In this document: piece by piece, positions 31,020-41,902 of the stretch
Numbering within the stretch: the first letter of the stretch is position 1
Layout: every line of letters begins with the position of its first letter
Assembly (NCBI GenBank): GCA_029959085.1
Contig: JARWIR010000017.1
Span: 23,921,507-23,985,506 of the forward strand
DNA: 64,000 nucleotides
From: Nemophila menziesii
Taxonomy: Eukaryota; Streptophyta; Magnoliopsida; Boraginales; Hydrophyllaceae
Direction: 5' to 3'
Notes under the pieces: generated by a model
The model's input: only the letters and a program-made list of their open reading frames with translations
What the model was told of the DNA's origin: nothing
Databases searched by the model: none
Translations under genes and position numbers: made by a program

Positions 31020-32239
31020 TCAAGGTAACATGTCTAACTTTAAAAGACGTTAAACAAAAGTGCTGTACGGGAGACAACCCGTAGTTTTTTTAGTTATTAT
31101 GTCTTTTACGTTTTTAGTTTATGTTTAGTTTAGTTATTTTTAGTTGATATTGCATATTTGAGAAAGGTATTAGTGTTTTTGATGATTAGGTATTGGAGAA
31201 ATCGAGTTAGGGAAGCGAGCAAAATTTTTCAGAACGGAGAAAAGACCTGTGCGGACTACCCCCGCGATGTACCCCTATACCGCAGATATGGTCTGCAAGG
31301 CAAAAACCCGTACCACGGGTTGGAGCCGCGGGTCTGATCCAGAGACGAAAAAATCGACCCGTGCGGACTACCCCCTGCACCGCACCCCTGGTCCGCACGC
31401 CTAAAACACGTGCCACGGGGTGCTTTCACGGGTATTTGAACGAAGAAGCCGCGGTACACCCATGCGGTGTACCCCTACACCGGACCCTATACCGCAGAGC
31501 CAAAACCCGTGTCACGGGTATGTACCTCGGTTTTTCTGACGAGGATTAAAATTTCGAGGAACAGAAGCTGTGGTATACCGCGCCTTACCTCCGGTATACC
31601 GCCCAACCCCACTGAAAAAAAAAAGAACCTGGACACAATCTGAGAAAACTTCGGCAAGTCATATCTTTGCGCTCGGATGTCGAAATCAGGTGATCTCTGA
31701 GCCTAAACTGCATAACTTTTCAAGATCTAGCTGTTGGGGAGGTTTTTGCCGAGAGAAGTTGCGGTACACCGGACCATATCCGCGGTACACCGCACCGCGC
31801 TGCTGGAGAGAGAAAATTTTCGCGTTTTTCAGGTTATAGGGGAGAAGAGGGTGCTCTATTACGAATTTTTCAATCCTTAAGCTTCTCCTACTTCCCCAAA
31901 CCTCTCCCAACTCCATTGAAGCTCATAAAAACCTTCACCAATCATCAAAACATTACCCAATCACCATGAAAACACATCCAATTCATTCTCCACATCATTA
32001 CAAAGAAGATTCAACCACCCATATCATACCAAAACACCTTAAATCCAAGAATCAAAAGCTTAAATTTCAGAAATTCATCCTCCAATTTCTTAAATCCATA
32101 CCAATCCATGAATCCATCTTACCCACATAGAGAATCATCATCAAATCACCTCTCCTATCCCAAATAAAGCTTGTACAACCAATAATCAAGAGTTTCAAAT
32201 TTCAAGAGTGGTTAAAGCTTTGAGTTGGGGGTCAATTGA
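31020..32239 (+). other. Element B post-pol region with GC-rich palindromic repeats
   Basis: Non-coding. It begins with the conserved hairpin at 31068-31081. The part 31240-31830 is GC-rich, with repeats such as GCGGTACACCGC (31782-31793), CCGGTATACCGCC and TACACCGGACC. The part 31900-32210 is an AC-rich leader before the downstream ORF, also present in A (36120-36430). Confidence 0.75.
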
Positions 32240-32760
32240 GATGATTAAGAGAACATAAACATTATTTACTGTAAGGGAGATGAAGAAAAGCAAGGTATTG
32301 GATTTAATTAAGAAGAAATCAAGTGAGACAAGTCCTAGTTCCAATTCAAAGGGTAAAACAAGTCAAGGAAAAAAGGTTAGCTAGCTGTGTTGATTCCAAC
32401 TTTAGTGAAGAAGACAACACAACCTCTACAAATCAAAGACCCTACACCCGAAGAAAGAGAGAAAACTTCAATGGCCATGATAGCTTCTCCGAAGTACCAA
32501 TTAAAGTAACTACCTTTTTCTTATAAGATAGTATTTGAAGAAGAAGTTGAAGGAGAATACATGAAGGTTCATGGAGATTTGGAATGCTTGGGTTGTTTGT
32601 GAATTGTATTTTGTGAGGAGAAGAAGAAGATGTGGCACAGTTGATCTATGAGGAGGTGATACGAATTTTCATCTCTCCCATGACGTTATATAATGCAATA
32701 TCCTATTATGATCACGTGTCCTGAACGAAGAACGAATAAGAAGTTGGGTGAAGAAGATAC
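32240..32760 (+). pseudogene. Decayed downstream ORF of element B
   Basis: Matches the start of the ORF at 36459 in element A (GAGATGA(C/T)TAA(A)AGAG, then GGGAGAT(A/G)AAGAAAAG) but is full of stops and internal deletions. The text corresponding to the end of the A ORF (GTGGCACAGTTGATCT) appears near 32634, so about 400 bp of the A version is missing. Not translatable. Confidence 0.75.
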
Positions 32761-33651
32761 ATTAGATTTAATCCAAGTATCGATAAGGCGAGGTGATAGC
32801 CTCGAAGAGTATGTTTTCTTTCTTCCCTACCATTTCTTTATGTGCAATATGTATGCTAATTTTAAATTTTATTTCTTTATTGAGGCTTTTTCAAGTCGTG
32901 GGGATACGACTCATTTTTGAGTTGGGGGTGGGGATTCGTTGTCCTCATCTTCCTTTTTGTGTTTTTCATAAAATTTAAATTTTTTTGGGTTGAATTAGGC
33001 ATAGAATATCTTTGAATGTACCTATTGAGCATGATTTAATTAAGTTAATGATAGTAGGTAGTATGTTTTTGAAAGATGCAACAAATTTGTTTAGATGCAT
33101 GTATGAAAACAGGAAATAAAGGATAGAAAAGTTAATGACCAATGCTAAGAAGTCACGTTAAAACTTAGGGAAATTATTTGGTGTGTAGAACGTGAGGTTT
33201 GAAATTAGTTGAAAACCCACTTATCTATGAACTAGTAGTGAAAAAGTAACAAAATCCGGTAGTTAGAAAAATGAATAAGGCAGTTCTTTCATGTTAAAAC
33301 ACTTGAAGCCTTTTGTACCTTCTCACCCTTTTATTTGTTTATTGTTGTTATTTATCCGTCTTAACCCCTCTGAGCCTTTCTAAAGCCTTTTATTAACCAC
33401 ATTATAATCCATACCCTTAGTTTGTAGGACTTATCTATATGACCCGCACTCGAATCTCAAAACCTGAAACAAGTTGTTTTAGAGCTTGAGTTTGGGGTGG
33501 TGGGTTTCATCATTTGGGAACATTGGGATTTGGAATTGTAATTATGATTTTATTGATGATGAAATTGTTATTATTGTAACCCTTTGCCGGGGTAATAGTG
33601 AATGGAAAAGAAGCTACGAGCTAAATTTGCCAACAAGGGCATAAAAAGAAA

Positions 33652-33729
<78 letters not shown>

Positions 33730-34406
33730 AAAATAGTGTGATATCTCAACATAAAAAAGAGAATCATAGCTATACAAAAGAAAAATTGATCTAAAAAGAA
33801 AATATATATTCGGACCGGCAAAGTGGATTGTGTATATCATCATAAAAGGTTTTAATTTGGATTATTGGGGATGCACATCAAAAGCATCAAAAAATGGGTT
33901 GAGTGAGAACATCTTCGAGTGAAAACTCAAGCTCTAGGGCGATTCGTTGATGGCTAGTGAGGAGAGAGCCAAAAGCTCACTTTGCATTATCCAAATATAT
34001 CATACCGTCCCTAAGCCAAATTATAACCCAAGACCTTAGGATTTACAACTGCTTGGTGGAGAAACAATTGAGCTATTAGGTTGTAGGTAAGTAGACCATT
34101 GGATGCTATTTATGACCTATGAACAACCTATAGCCATTAACATGAACTAAGTTATCATCCTCTCCTTCTGGCATTGCGAAATTAATCTGGACTTGAATTT
34201 ATAGATTGTTGATTACGTGTATATTAAGCATATTTGTGCATTATTTCTTGAGAATTACTACATGAGACTTTTTAGATATTTTGCTCTAGGATCATTCATT
34301 ATGTTCTATTCTTATTCTCCTCCTACTTCTTTCTCTTGCTATATGACTACCCTACTGTTCTTTACTTTTATTGTATCGGGACGATACAACTTTGAGTTGG
34401 GGGTCT
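32761..34406 (+). other. 3' non-coding region of element B with polypurine tract
   Basis: It has a conserved hairpin CGAGGT-GATA-GCCTCG (32789-32804), polypurine-like tracts at 32915-32931 and 33485-33503, and the inverted pair CTTTGCCGG (33582-33590) / CCGGCAAAG (33815-33823) around the (TA)n. The final polypurine tract TTTGAGTTGGGGGTC lies at 34391-34405 next to the LTR. The same order is seen in A (37660-39028) and, reversed, in D. Confidence 0.8.
33654..33725. repeat. (TA)n microsatellite, about 36 units
   Basis: An uninterrupted AT dinucleotide tract inside the 3' region of B. The equivalent places in A (38520-38535) and D (about 59275-59310) have only short AT/T-rich runs, so it expanded after B separated from them. 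ORFs predicted as poly-Ile/Tyr here are artefacts. Confidence 0.97.
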
Positions 34407-35928
34407 TGATGTCTCCTCATTTGTGATAATATAATATAATTTTGAGACATCATTTTAGGCTTATTTATTAGTTTATAGGTTGAATTGAGCTTAGTTTAGT
34501 GCACTTTCCTATTTTGGGTCTTGATTTAGTAACATAATATTTTTAGAGCATATTGGGTTTAATTGTTTATTTAGTGTGAAGCTTTAAAGATAATTATGGA
34601 GATTAATTAGAGTCCAAGTCAAAGACTACAAGATATGGAAAGAGATTAGCATGGTAATTGGAGATAAGGAAACAAAAGCTAAAAATATGGAAAAGGAAAA
34701 GCTGCCTAAATCTGAGATTCTGCAGCACACGCCTAAAGAAGTGCTATTTACTCCTACAAGGAAGCCGATTTTGGTAATTTCCTTTCATAGGGACATAGAT
34801 AATTCTGTTAACATTCTTTTGGTATATTATGGAGCTCAAACCGACCAATAACGAAGAAGATATGCTCAAAACGGTCCAGCAGTGTTTATCTTTATTTCCT
34901 TACGAATTTGAGTTGGGCTTGGAGTCTATTACTTGGCCTTTCCTCCAAGAAACGAATTAGGTCAACCTATACACTATAAATACAACCTCTTATCACTCTT
35001 AAATCATCCTTGGCCAGACCTTAAGGCCAAGAGGAAGCTGCAACACAAGAGAAGAAGTCTGGAAGGAGCAGAACACCATATGTCTTCTTCAACCTCTTAT
35101 TTTGTAATTCTTTTCTCTTCTCTTCTTAGTATGAATGAATTCTTTTTAGCTTGAGTTTTAGCATATATTTATGAACCCTAGTTTTGATTGACATCTATCT
35201 AATTTGGGAATTCTATGTTTTAAATTGAATTATAGTTTTTATTCATTGTTTATGTGTTTGGATTTATATTCAGTGTTCTTGTGGAACCTAGGCCATATAG
35301 AATTACCATCTAGTTGTTAGGCCCATTGACAACGGTGTTTAATTACATGTTTAGCACATAACGTCTAGTATTCGATTTAGATCTGACAAATCAACCTAAG
35401 TAGATAATCACTATGGTTTAGTCCTTGTGACTATTTACCAATTACAGGAAAAGTTTGCTTAGGAAGCCTTATTGACACAGGTAAATCCTATTTGAAACTA
35501 CCGATAGCGAATTGGAACCGATTATTGAAATACTGCATAATTCACCCTTACATGTTTAGAACGGCAAAACTAGTGGGGATTGCATGCTATTTACTCAAGC
35601 TAACTTTCATACTATCTTCTTTTCTTTTCTGTTATTTATTTTCTGTCTTTTAATTTATTAGTTTAGTTTTATTATAAAAAAACCAAATAAATATTTATCT
35701 TTCTCTTCTTTCTACTTGCGTATTATATTTTCTGTCTTTTATATCTGCACTTGAATAATTTGAATAATTTGCATAAGTTCTTCTTAACCTTCGTAGTCCC
35801 TGAGGAACGAATTTTACTTATTCATTAAAACTTGCATACGATCTGTATACTTGCAGAATCGTGTTAGCTTAGGTTGTTTATTTGCATCTAAATTATATCA
35901 TCTTTTTATCACACCTTAGGCCACACCA
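34407..35928 (+). mobile_element. 3' LTR of element B
   Basis: 1522 bp, colinear with 28160-29676. It ends GGCCACACCA, after which the interrupted region of element A resumes with GAGAG. Confidence 0.93.
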
Positions 35929-36458
35929 GAGAGCTTTCATGAAAAACCGTGTGCGCGAAGGCCGATACGGCCTGGGACCGGTATGCCACCCACATGACCG
36001 GTATGCCGGCCGGCGCCGCTGGAGAGAGATAATTTCTGCGTTTTTAAGTTATTAAGAAGAAGAGGTTAGTTCTATTCCAAATTTTTCATTCCTTCAGCCT
36101 CTCTTTCGTCTCAAAACCTCTCCCAACTCCATTAAAGCTTCATCAAACCTTCCCCAAACATCAAAACACTACCAAATCACCATAAAAACACATCCAATCC
36201 TTTCTCCACATCATTACAAAGAAGATTCAACCACCCAAATCATACCAAAACACATTGAATCCAAGAATCAAAAGCCTAAATTTTCAAAATTCATCCAACA
36301 ATTTCTTAGATCCATACATTACATCAAGAATCCATCTTACCCATACAGAGAATCATCATCAAAACACATTTCCTAACCCAAATAAATCTTGTTCAACCTA
36401 TAATCAAGAGTTTCAAATTATAAGAGTGGTTTAGGCTTTGAGTTGGAGGTTAATTGAG
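35929..36458 (+). other. Element A post-pol region, right part
   Basis: Continues the GC-rich repeat region of A (CCGGTATGCC near 35980-36010, GGCGCCGCTGGAGAGAGA), then the AC-rich leader (36120-36430) and a polypurine-like TTTGAGTTGGAGGT (36437-36450) just before the ORF. It aligns with 31780-32239 of element B. Confidence 0.7.
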
Positions 36459-37327
36459 ATGACTAAAAGAGCAAACACATTATCTACTGTTAGGGAGATA
36501 AAGAAAAGTAAGGTATTGAGTTCTATTGAGAAGAAATCAATTTTGAAAAGTTTAAGTTCCAACACAAAGGGTAAAACAAGTCAAGAGAAGAGAGGACAGC
36601 TAGTTGTGGTGAATGTAATGTGCAAAAAGGTTCCAGCTTTCGTAAAAAAGACACCACAACCTCTACAGATCGAAGGTCCTACACCCGAAGATAAAGAGAA
36701 AGCTTCAAGGGCCCTCATAGCTTATGCAAAGAAACAATTACAGGAACTTCCTTTTGCTTATGAGAAAGTATTTGAAGAAGAAGTTGGTAAAGGAGAGTAC
36801 AAGAGATTCTTGGAGATCGGTGAAAGATTGGGTTGGTCTACGTTTATGGTAAGACGTTCTAATTTATGCCATGAGTTAGTTTCCGAATTCTATTTAGGCC
36901 TCTTTCGTCGAGATAGTAATGGTTGTGTTCCAGTTAGAGGCAAGTTAGTTCCTTTTACAGTTGAAGAGATTCGAAACCACTTCCAGTTAAAGAAATTGGT
37001 TGGACAATGTAAGTATAGAGAAGCGGTGGGCAATATCAAAATGTTCGATTGGAATTACTTTTTGAGCATGTCTTAGATAAAGAAAGAGTGCAGTCACATA
37101 AGGGAGAGTTAAAGGCACCTTGGCCTTACAAATATATCCAACCATATACTAGAGTTTGGCACCACTTTCTTACAACTAATGCCTTTGGAAACACAAGAAA
37201 TTCAGATGTAACTAAGAAGAACGCTATCTTGTTGAATTGTATGTTAAGAGGAGAAGAAGTGGATGTGGCACAGTTGATCTTTGAGGAGGTGATGCGATTT
37301 TTTGGTCTCTCCGATTTCGTTATTTAA
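36459..37327 (+). pseudogene. Athila-type downstream ORF (element A), one frameshift
   Basis: The ATG at 36459 starts a 205-residue frame to 37076. A frameshift near 37050 moves to a second frame that stays open to 37327, and recognisable text continues to about 37620 with stops. The N-terminus is basic (REIKKSKVLSSIEKKS). The central part (EFYLGLFRRDSNGCVPVRGK, VPFTVEEIRNHFQL) resembles the plant transposon-protein domain found downstream of pol in Athila-like elements. Its function is not established; it has sometimes been called env-like, but no signal peptide or membrane segment is visible. It is the best preserved long ORF of element A. Confidence 0.65.
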
Positions 37328-39028
37328 TGTGAAATATCCAACTATGATCATGTGTCTTGTTCGGAAAGCGAATGTGGTTATGGGTGAAGGAGAGAAACTA
37401 TATTTTCAAGGCGAGTAATAATATTTACAATGCTTGGATCAAGAAATTTTTGAGAGGAGCGGGAATTACGCAACTTTCAAAAGAAGAAAAGGATCGTATT
37501 TGGCAAGAGTAGATGGAGGAGCGATTAAATAAATTCGAATCATATCATACTTCCTTGGCCAATGATGTGGCACAAATCAAAGCTAATCAAGTGACATCAT
37601 GACACTCCTTGAGCAATTAAAGAAAGATCCTGCAAATTCTATCTTGGATGTCGATAATGCGAGGCAATAGCCTCGAGAGTATGTTCTCTTTCTTCCTTAC
37701 CATTTATGCATATGCTTTATCTGCCTATTTTAATTTATTTTTATAGCCTTTTTCGAGTCGTGGGGACACGTCTCATTTTTGAGTTGGGGTGTGGGGATTC
37801 GTTATCTCTCATCTCCATTTTTATGTGATTTTCTAGTTTATAGGTAGAAATTAAATTTTTTGATACATGGGAATCAGATGTAGAGTATGTTTAATAGCTT
37901 GAAAGCATAAGCTCAGTAAGATAATGATAGAAAGTAATATGTTTATGAGCTATATTATTTTGTATGCTTTGAGTATTTACAAGAAAACACACATTGATAG
38001 TAAAGAAAGGATTAGTTAGCAATGCGATAGAAAGTATGTTTGATCTCATGGAGCCATGAGTTGTGTGTAGGCCGTGAGATCCAAGCTAGTTGATAAAACC
38101 ATTTGATTAACGTGCTAAAGGTAAGAGAATGAGAAAATTGCATAGTTTAGAAAGTTAAGGCGGTTCTTTCATTAGCCCCTTATTGCCTTTTAGCTTGCTG
38201 TCCAAATTATTATTTTATATCCTTCTCAGCCCCTTCTATCCTTTCTAAAGCCTTTTTATTAGTCACATTATAAGCCATATCCCTTTATATTTTAGGACTT
38301 TTCCATATGACCCACACTCGAATCGCGATGCATAGACAATTGTTTTAGAGCTTGAGTTTGGGGTGGTGGGTCCGCCAAATGTGAATTGTTATTGGGTTGG
38401 GATTTTTGAGCTTATTAATTGTGCTCTGTTATATATATTGATGATGATTCACAGGTTTATTATATTGTAACCCTTTGCCGGGGTAATAGTAAATGAAAAA
38501 TGCTGAAAAACATGAAAAGAAAAAAATATATGTGAAAAAATAGCATGATATCTCAACATCAAAAAGAGAGTCATAGCTATACAAAAGAAAAAAAAAATGT
38601 TTATGAGAAGAAAATATATATTTGGACCGGCAAAGTGGAATTTTTATGTGAACATCTTTATGCTTATATTGGGTTATTCGGGATGCTACTTTGTGCATTA
38701 ATAATTCATTGGGATGAGTAAGAAACGTTTTATGAGAGTAACTCAAGCTCTAGGGCGACTCGTTGATGGATAGTGAGGAGAGAGCCAAAAGCATGTTGAT
38801 GGTAAATATGAATTCAAGCCGTGTTGATGGTAAATATGAAAAGTATGCATGTATGTAGTTTGTAAATATTATTACATGAAATTTGCTGAGGAGTTGCTTT
38901 ATGTCTATTCTATATATTTTGCTATCTTCTTTCCCACCGTGCTTAATTGACCTAGTTGTGTATTTAAAGACTTCCTTTTGTTCTTATTTTTATTGTATCG
39001 GGACGATACAACTTTGAGTTGGGGGTCA
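37328..39028 (+). other. 3' non-coding region of element A with polypurine tract
   Basis: Includes the decayed end of the downstream ORF (to about 37620), the hairpin CGAGGC-AATA-GCCTCG (37660-37675), polypurine-like tracts at 37778-37796 and 38351-38370, and the inverted pair CTTTGCCGG (38473-38481) / CCGGCAAAG (38627-38635). The LTR-adjacent polypurine tract TTTGAGTTGGGGGTC is at 39013-39027. No gene. Confidence 0.8.
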
Positions 39029-40534
39029 TGATTTCTCCCCATTTATGATGACTTAATCTTAGTTGGAGACATCATTTTAGGTGTTTTAGGAAAGCTTATA
39101 CTCGATTTTTATATAAATTATTGTATTTTCTTATTTCTTGTCTTGATTAGGTGATTTATTATTTTTTGAACATATTGGGTTTAATTGTTTGTTAAGTGTG
39201 AAGCTTTAAAGATATATGGTAATTAATTAGATTCCAAATCAATCCTAAGAGATATAGGAAAGAAGATATAGATGGAAATTGGAGATAAAGGAAGGAAAAG
39301 ATAAGTATGGAAAGATAAAGTTGCCAAGTAAATATGAATTCCAGCAGCTACGTCCACAAAAGTGATCATAACTCGAGATTGGATTGGAATTTGTAAGAAT
39401 GGTCTGAAGAAAAGTTGTAGAGCTTTCCGAGACGATAAGTTTCGATATAAAGAACGCGTCAATCAGAGCTATATTGAAGATGTTACAGAAAAAACAAAAC
39501 AGAAATAGTTTATTACCTTTTCTATATTTTAGGGTTACGAATTATAGTTGGGCAAGAAGTCCAATTACTTGTCTTCCACTCTAAGAAGACGTGTTAGGGC
39601 TTCCTAGACCTCTATAAATAAACCCTTTAACCTTTGTAAACATGTCCTTGCTCAGTCCTAAACCTTATATCAATCCTTAGTCATTCAAGAGAAGCAAGTT
39701 GACATTATGTATCTTTCTTTTAGTTTATTTCTTTATAATATGAACTAATTTTCCCATAGCTTGGGTTTTGCATATGTATAATCTATGAATTCTATTTTCT
39801 TCTATCTATGTTTCTTTGGGAGAATTGTTTTAAATGATTCTAGCTGCTTAACCATATATTTGTTTTACGTGCTTTGATTTATTGTTTGTCTTAAACCTGA
39901 TCAATTTAGGGCTGTGCTAATAGTAGTTAGATGGTCACCCGGAAGGGGTGTCTAATTATTGAAACACCACATAAACGTCTAGTGTGGGTAGTGATCAGGA
40001 AGGTCTTGCCTAACTAGAGAGTCATTAGGGTATGATTTAACCACCAATCATCATTAGAAGACCAGTCTCATTTAGGAATCTAGTGGCGTAGGAGCACCCT
40101 ATTTAAGTCCCCTCATGATTGTGAGGTTGCCACCCTAGTCCACTCTGACGGGGTATGGAGGAATTTAGAATCTTGACTACTTATCTAAGAGTTATTGTCA
40201 CCCTTATTAACTAATAGAAGAAATAGAAGGATTAGTGCATACGACAAAACCCGAGCTATATTTTCTTATCTTATTTATCTCATATTTATTTTATGTAGTT
40301 CAATCATAAATCTCTCCATCAATCATATTTATTTTCTGTTTTTTAGTTATTAATTGCTACTCTGATTTATTTACCCATCTGTTAACACATTTAAGTCCCT
40401 GAGGAACGAATCTTCTTATCATTAAGACTTGCATACGTCCTGTAATACTTGCAGTATTGTGCTAGTCTAGGGTGATTAGTGCATTGTTTTCTAAATTTGT
40501 TTATCATATTTTTATCACACCCTAGGTGACACCA
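39029..40534 (+). mobile_element. 3' LTR of element A
   Basis: 1506 bp, TGATTTCTCC to GGTGACACCA, roughly 7% different from 15689-17213 in the first 450 bp. TATA-like CTATAAATAAACC is at about 39611-39624. Confidence 0.92.
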
Positions 40535-41187
40535 GCTGGACACTGTAAAACAATTTTTCACAATTATATGAACAAAAATCAACCAAAAAAGACCAGAGTC
40601 TTTACCCAGGGGGCTGGCTGACCTATCGGATATGAACAAAAAACATTTTTTTTAGAACGAATCAAAGATCCCCATCAGATTAAACCCTCATGCGATAAAC
40701 CGCGAATGTTGTCGTCGGTGCTAAAATAAAAATAAAATAAATAACAGATCTAGATCTGAAAGGAACAGATCTAGAACGGGGAAGGTGAGTGAGATGATGA
40801 TGTAGCCTGGAGATTTTGATCTAGAAAGGGAAGGGGATGGTGAAGAGCAGTGAGATTTGTAAACAAAACAAAAAAAGAAATGAAAGGGTGATGGCCGGAT
40901 CTGTAAATAAAACAAAAAAACGAATGGGATGGCGGTGCGGCAACTTTATTTTTCACGGCGTCAGATCTGATGAGGGTGGATGATGGTCCACGTAGGCGGT
41001 AGGCATACGCTAGTTCACGTCGGCGGCAGGTGAACGCGGTTTTCTGGTGTGGAAAGGTGAGACCTGGATATGAAAGGGTTGGTGGGGTGGGGTTCTTGTG
41101 CTTGAAGGTGAAGAGGAGAGGGGAGGCTAACGTGAAGGTGAAGAGGAGAGGCGAGGCTGAAGAGGGACACCGATTTTCTGGTGTGGG

Positions 41188-41279
<92 letters not shown>

Positions 41280-41490
41280 AGAGAAGGAGGGGGAGGGTGG
41301 GTTCTGAAACCTAATGGGTATTTTTTTGGGTTTTGTTTTTTCTATAGTGTGTAAGAAAGAAGGGGTGGGTTTTTGGTCTTTTTGCTATTTTTTAGTTGGG
41401 TTTTGATGAGTAATTAGAGCTTAGTTAGGGCTGGGTCTTTAAAATGGAATTCAAAGTTGTTGGGGCCTTAAATCCTAATTTCCCAGTTAT
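40535..41490. repeat. Unclassified repeat F2, right part
   Basis: Continues from 15688. It has GCTGGAC motifs, AGATCTAGATCTG-type text, a G-rich purine part with a (GA)n tract, and a right end with TTTTTGGTCTTTTTGCTA, TTAGTTGGG and GGGGCCTTAAATCCTAATTTCCC. The right end is the counterpart of 14600-14757 in F1. Predicted ORFs (for example 41030-41314) are repeat artefacts. Confidence 0.55.
41191..41277. repeat. (AG)n microsatellite, about 43 units
   Basis: An uninterrupted AG dinucleotide tract within F2; F1 has only a short AGAGAGAAGG in the same place (about 14539). Confidence 0.97.
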
Positions 41491-41620
41491 ATATTTTTGT
41501 AAACGGACACATTTGAGAACTCACAAAATAAAATCAATTACATAAATAAAATATAGTTACCATTAATATAGTATAAACTCTAACCTTCATTAATGTACTT
41601 TACTATAAAACTAATAATAC

Positions 41621-41870
41621 TGTTATAAATTAGAATAATATAAACTAAAAGAGATAGAAATTATGGAGAGAATAGCTAAACTAGATGGAAAAATATGGAG
41701 AGTATAATATCATTTCTTCTTTCAACATATGTGTACAAGATAATGGTATGAAGGTCATATTTATAGGAGAAATATGACTCTTCATATTATACAATAAGTG
41801 TCTCCATAATTATGGGAATATGAGAGGTCTAAGAATCAAAAGGACATCCACTTTACTATTATTTACAATA
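41621..41870 (-). mobile_element. 3' LTR of element E
   Basis: 250 bp, TGTTATAAATTAG to TTACAATA on the plus strand. TATA box (minus strand TATAAATA) at about 41758-41765. Next to it inside is the purine tract at 41871-41885 (minus strand). Confidence 0.9.
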
Positions 41871-41902
41871 CACCCCCTTGGATGCCCGTTACTTATAAAA
41901 TA

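Larger units (their letters stand above)
28160..35928 (+). mobile_element. Gypsy element B (Athila-like), non-autonomous, nested in A
   Basis: LTRs at 28160-29676 and 34407-35928, about 2% different over the first 590 bp by eye. The flanks are GATAG (28155-28159) and GAGAG (35929-35933), a likely 5-bp duplication with one change. Order inside: tRNA-Asp primer site, partial gag, deletion of all of protease/RT/RNase H/integrase core, short integrase tail, GC-rich repeats, decayed downstream ORF, 3' non-coding region with (TA)n, polypurine tract. It lies in the same post-pol region of A that B itself carries at 31190-31850, so the family inserted into its own kind. Confidence 0.92.
15689..40534 (+). 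mobile_element. Gypsy element A (Athila-like), interrupted by elements C and B
   Basis: LTRs at 15689-17213 and 39029-40534 define the element. The flanks GCTGC (15684-15688) and GCTGG (40535-40539) are a likely 5-bp target-site duplication with one change. Inside are a tRNA-Asp-type primer site, decayed gag, a protease remnant, a short integrase tail, an Athila-like downstream ORF and a polypurine tract. Sirevirus C is inserted in gag (17973-25592), and gypsy B between the integrase tail and the downstream ORF (28160-35928). Reverse transcriptase, RNase H and integrase core are absent. The LTRs differ by roughly 7% over the first 450 bp by eye, so it is the oldest of the nest. Confidence 0.9.

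Noticed and set aside
33571..33843. ORFs rich in Ile and Tyr across 33571-33843
   Set aside because: Translation of the (TA)n microsatellite in element B.
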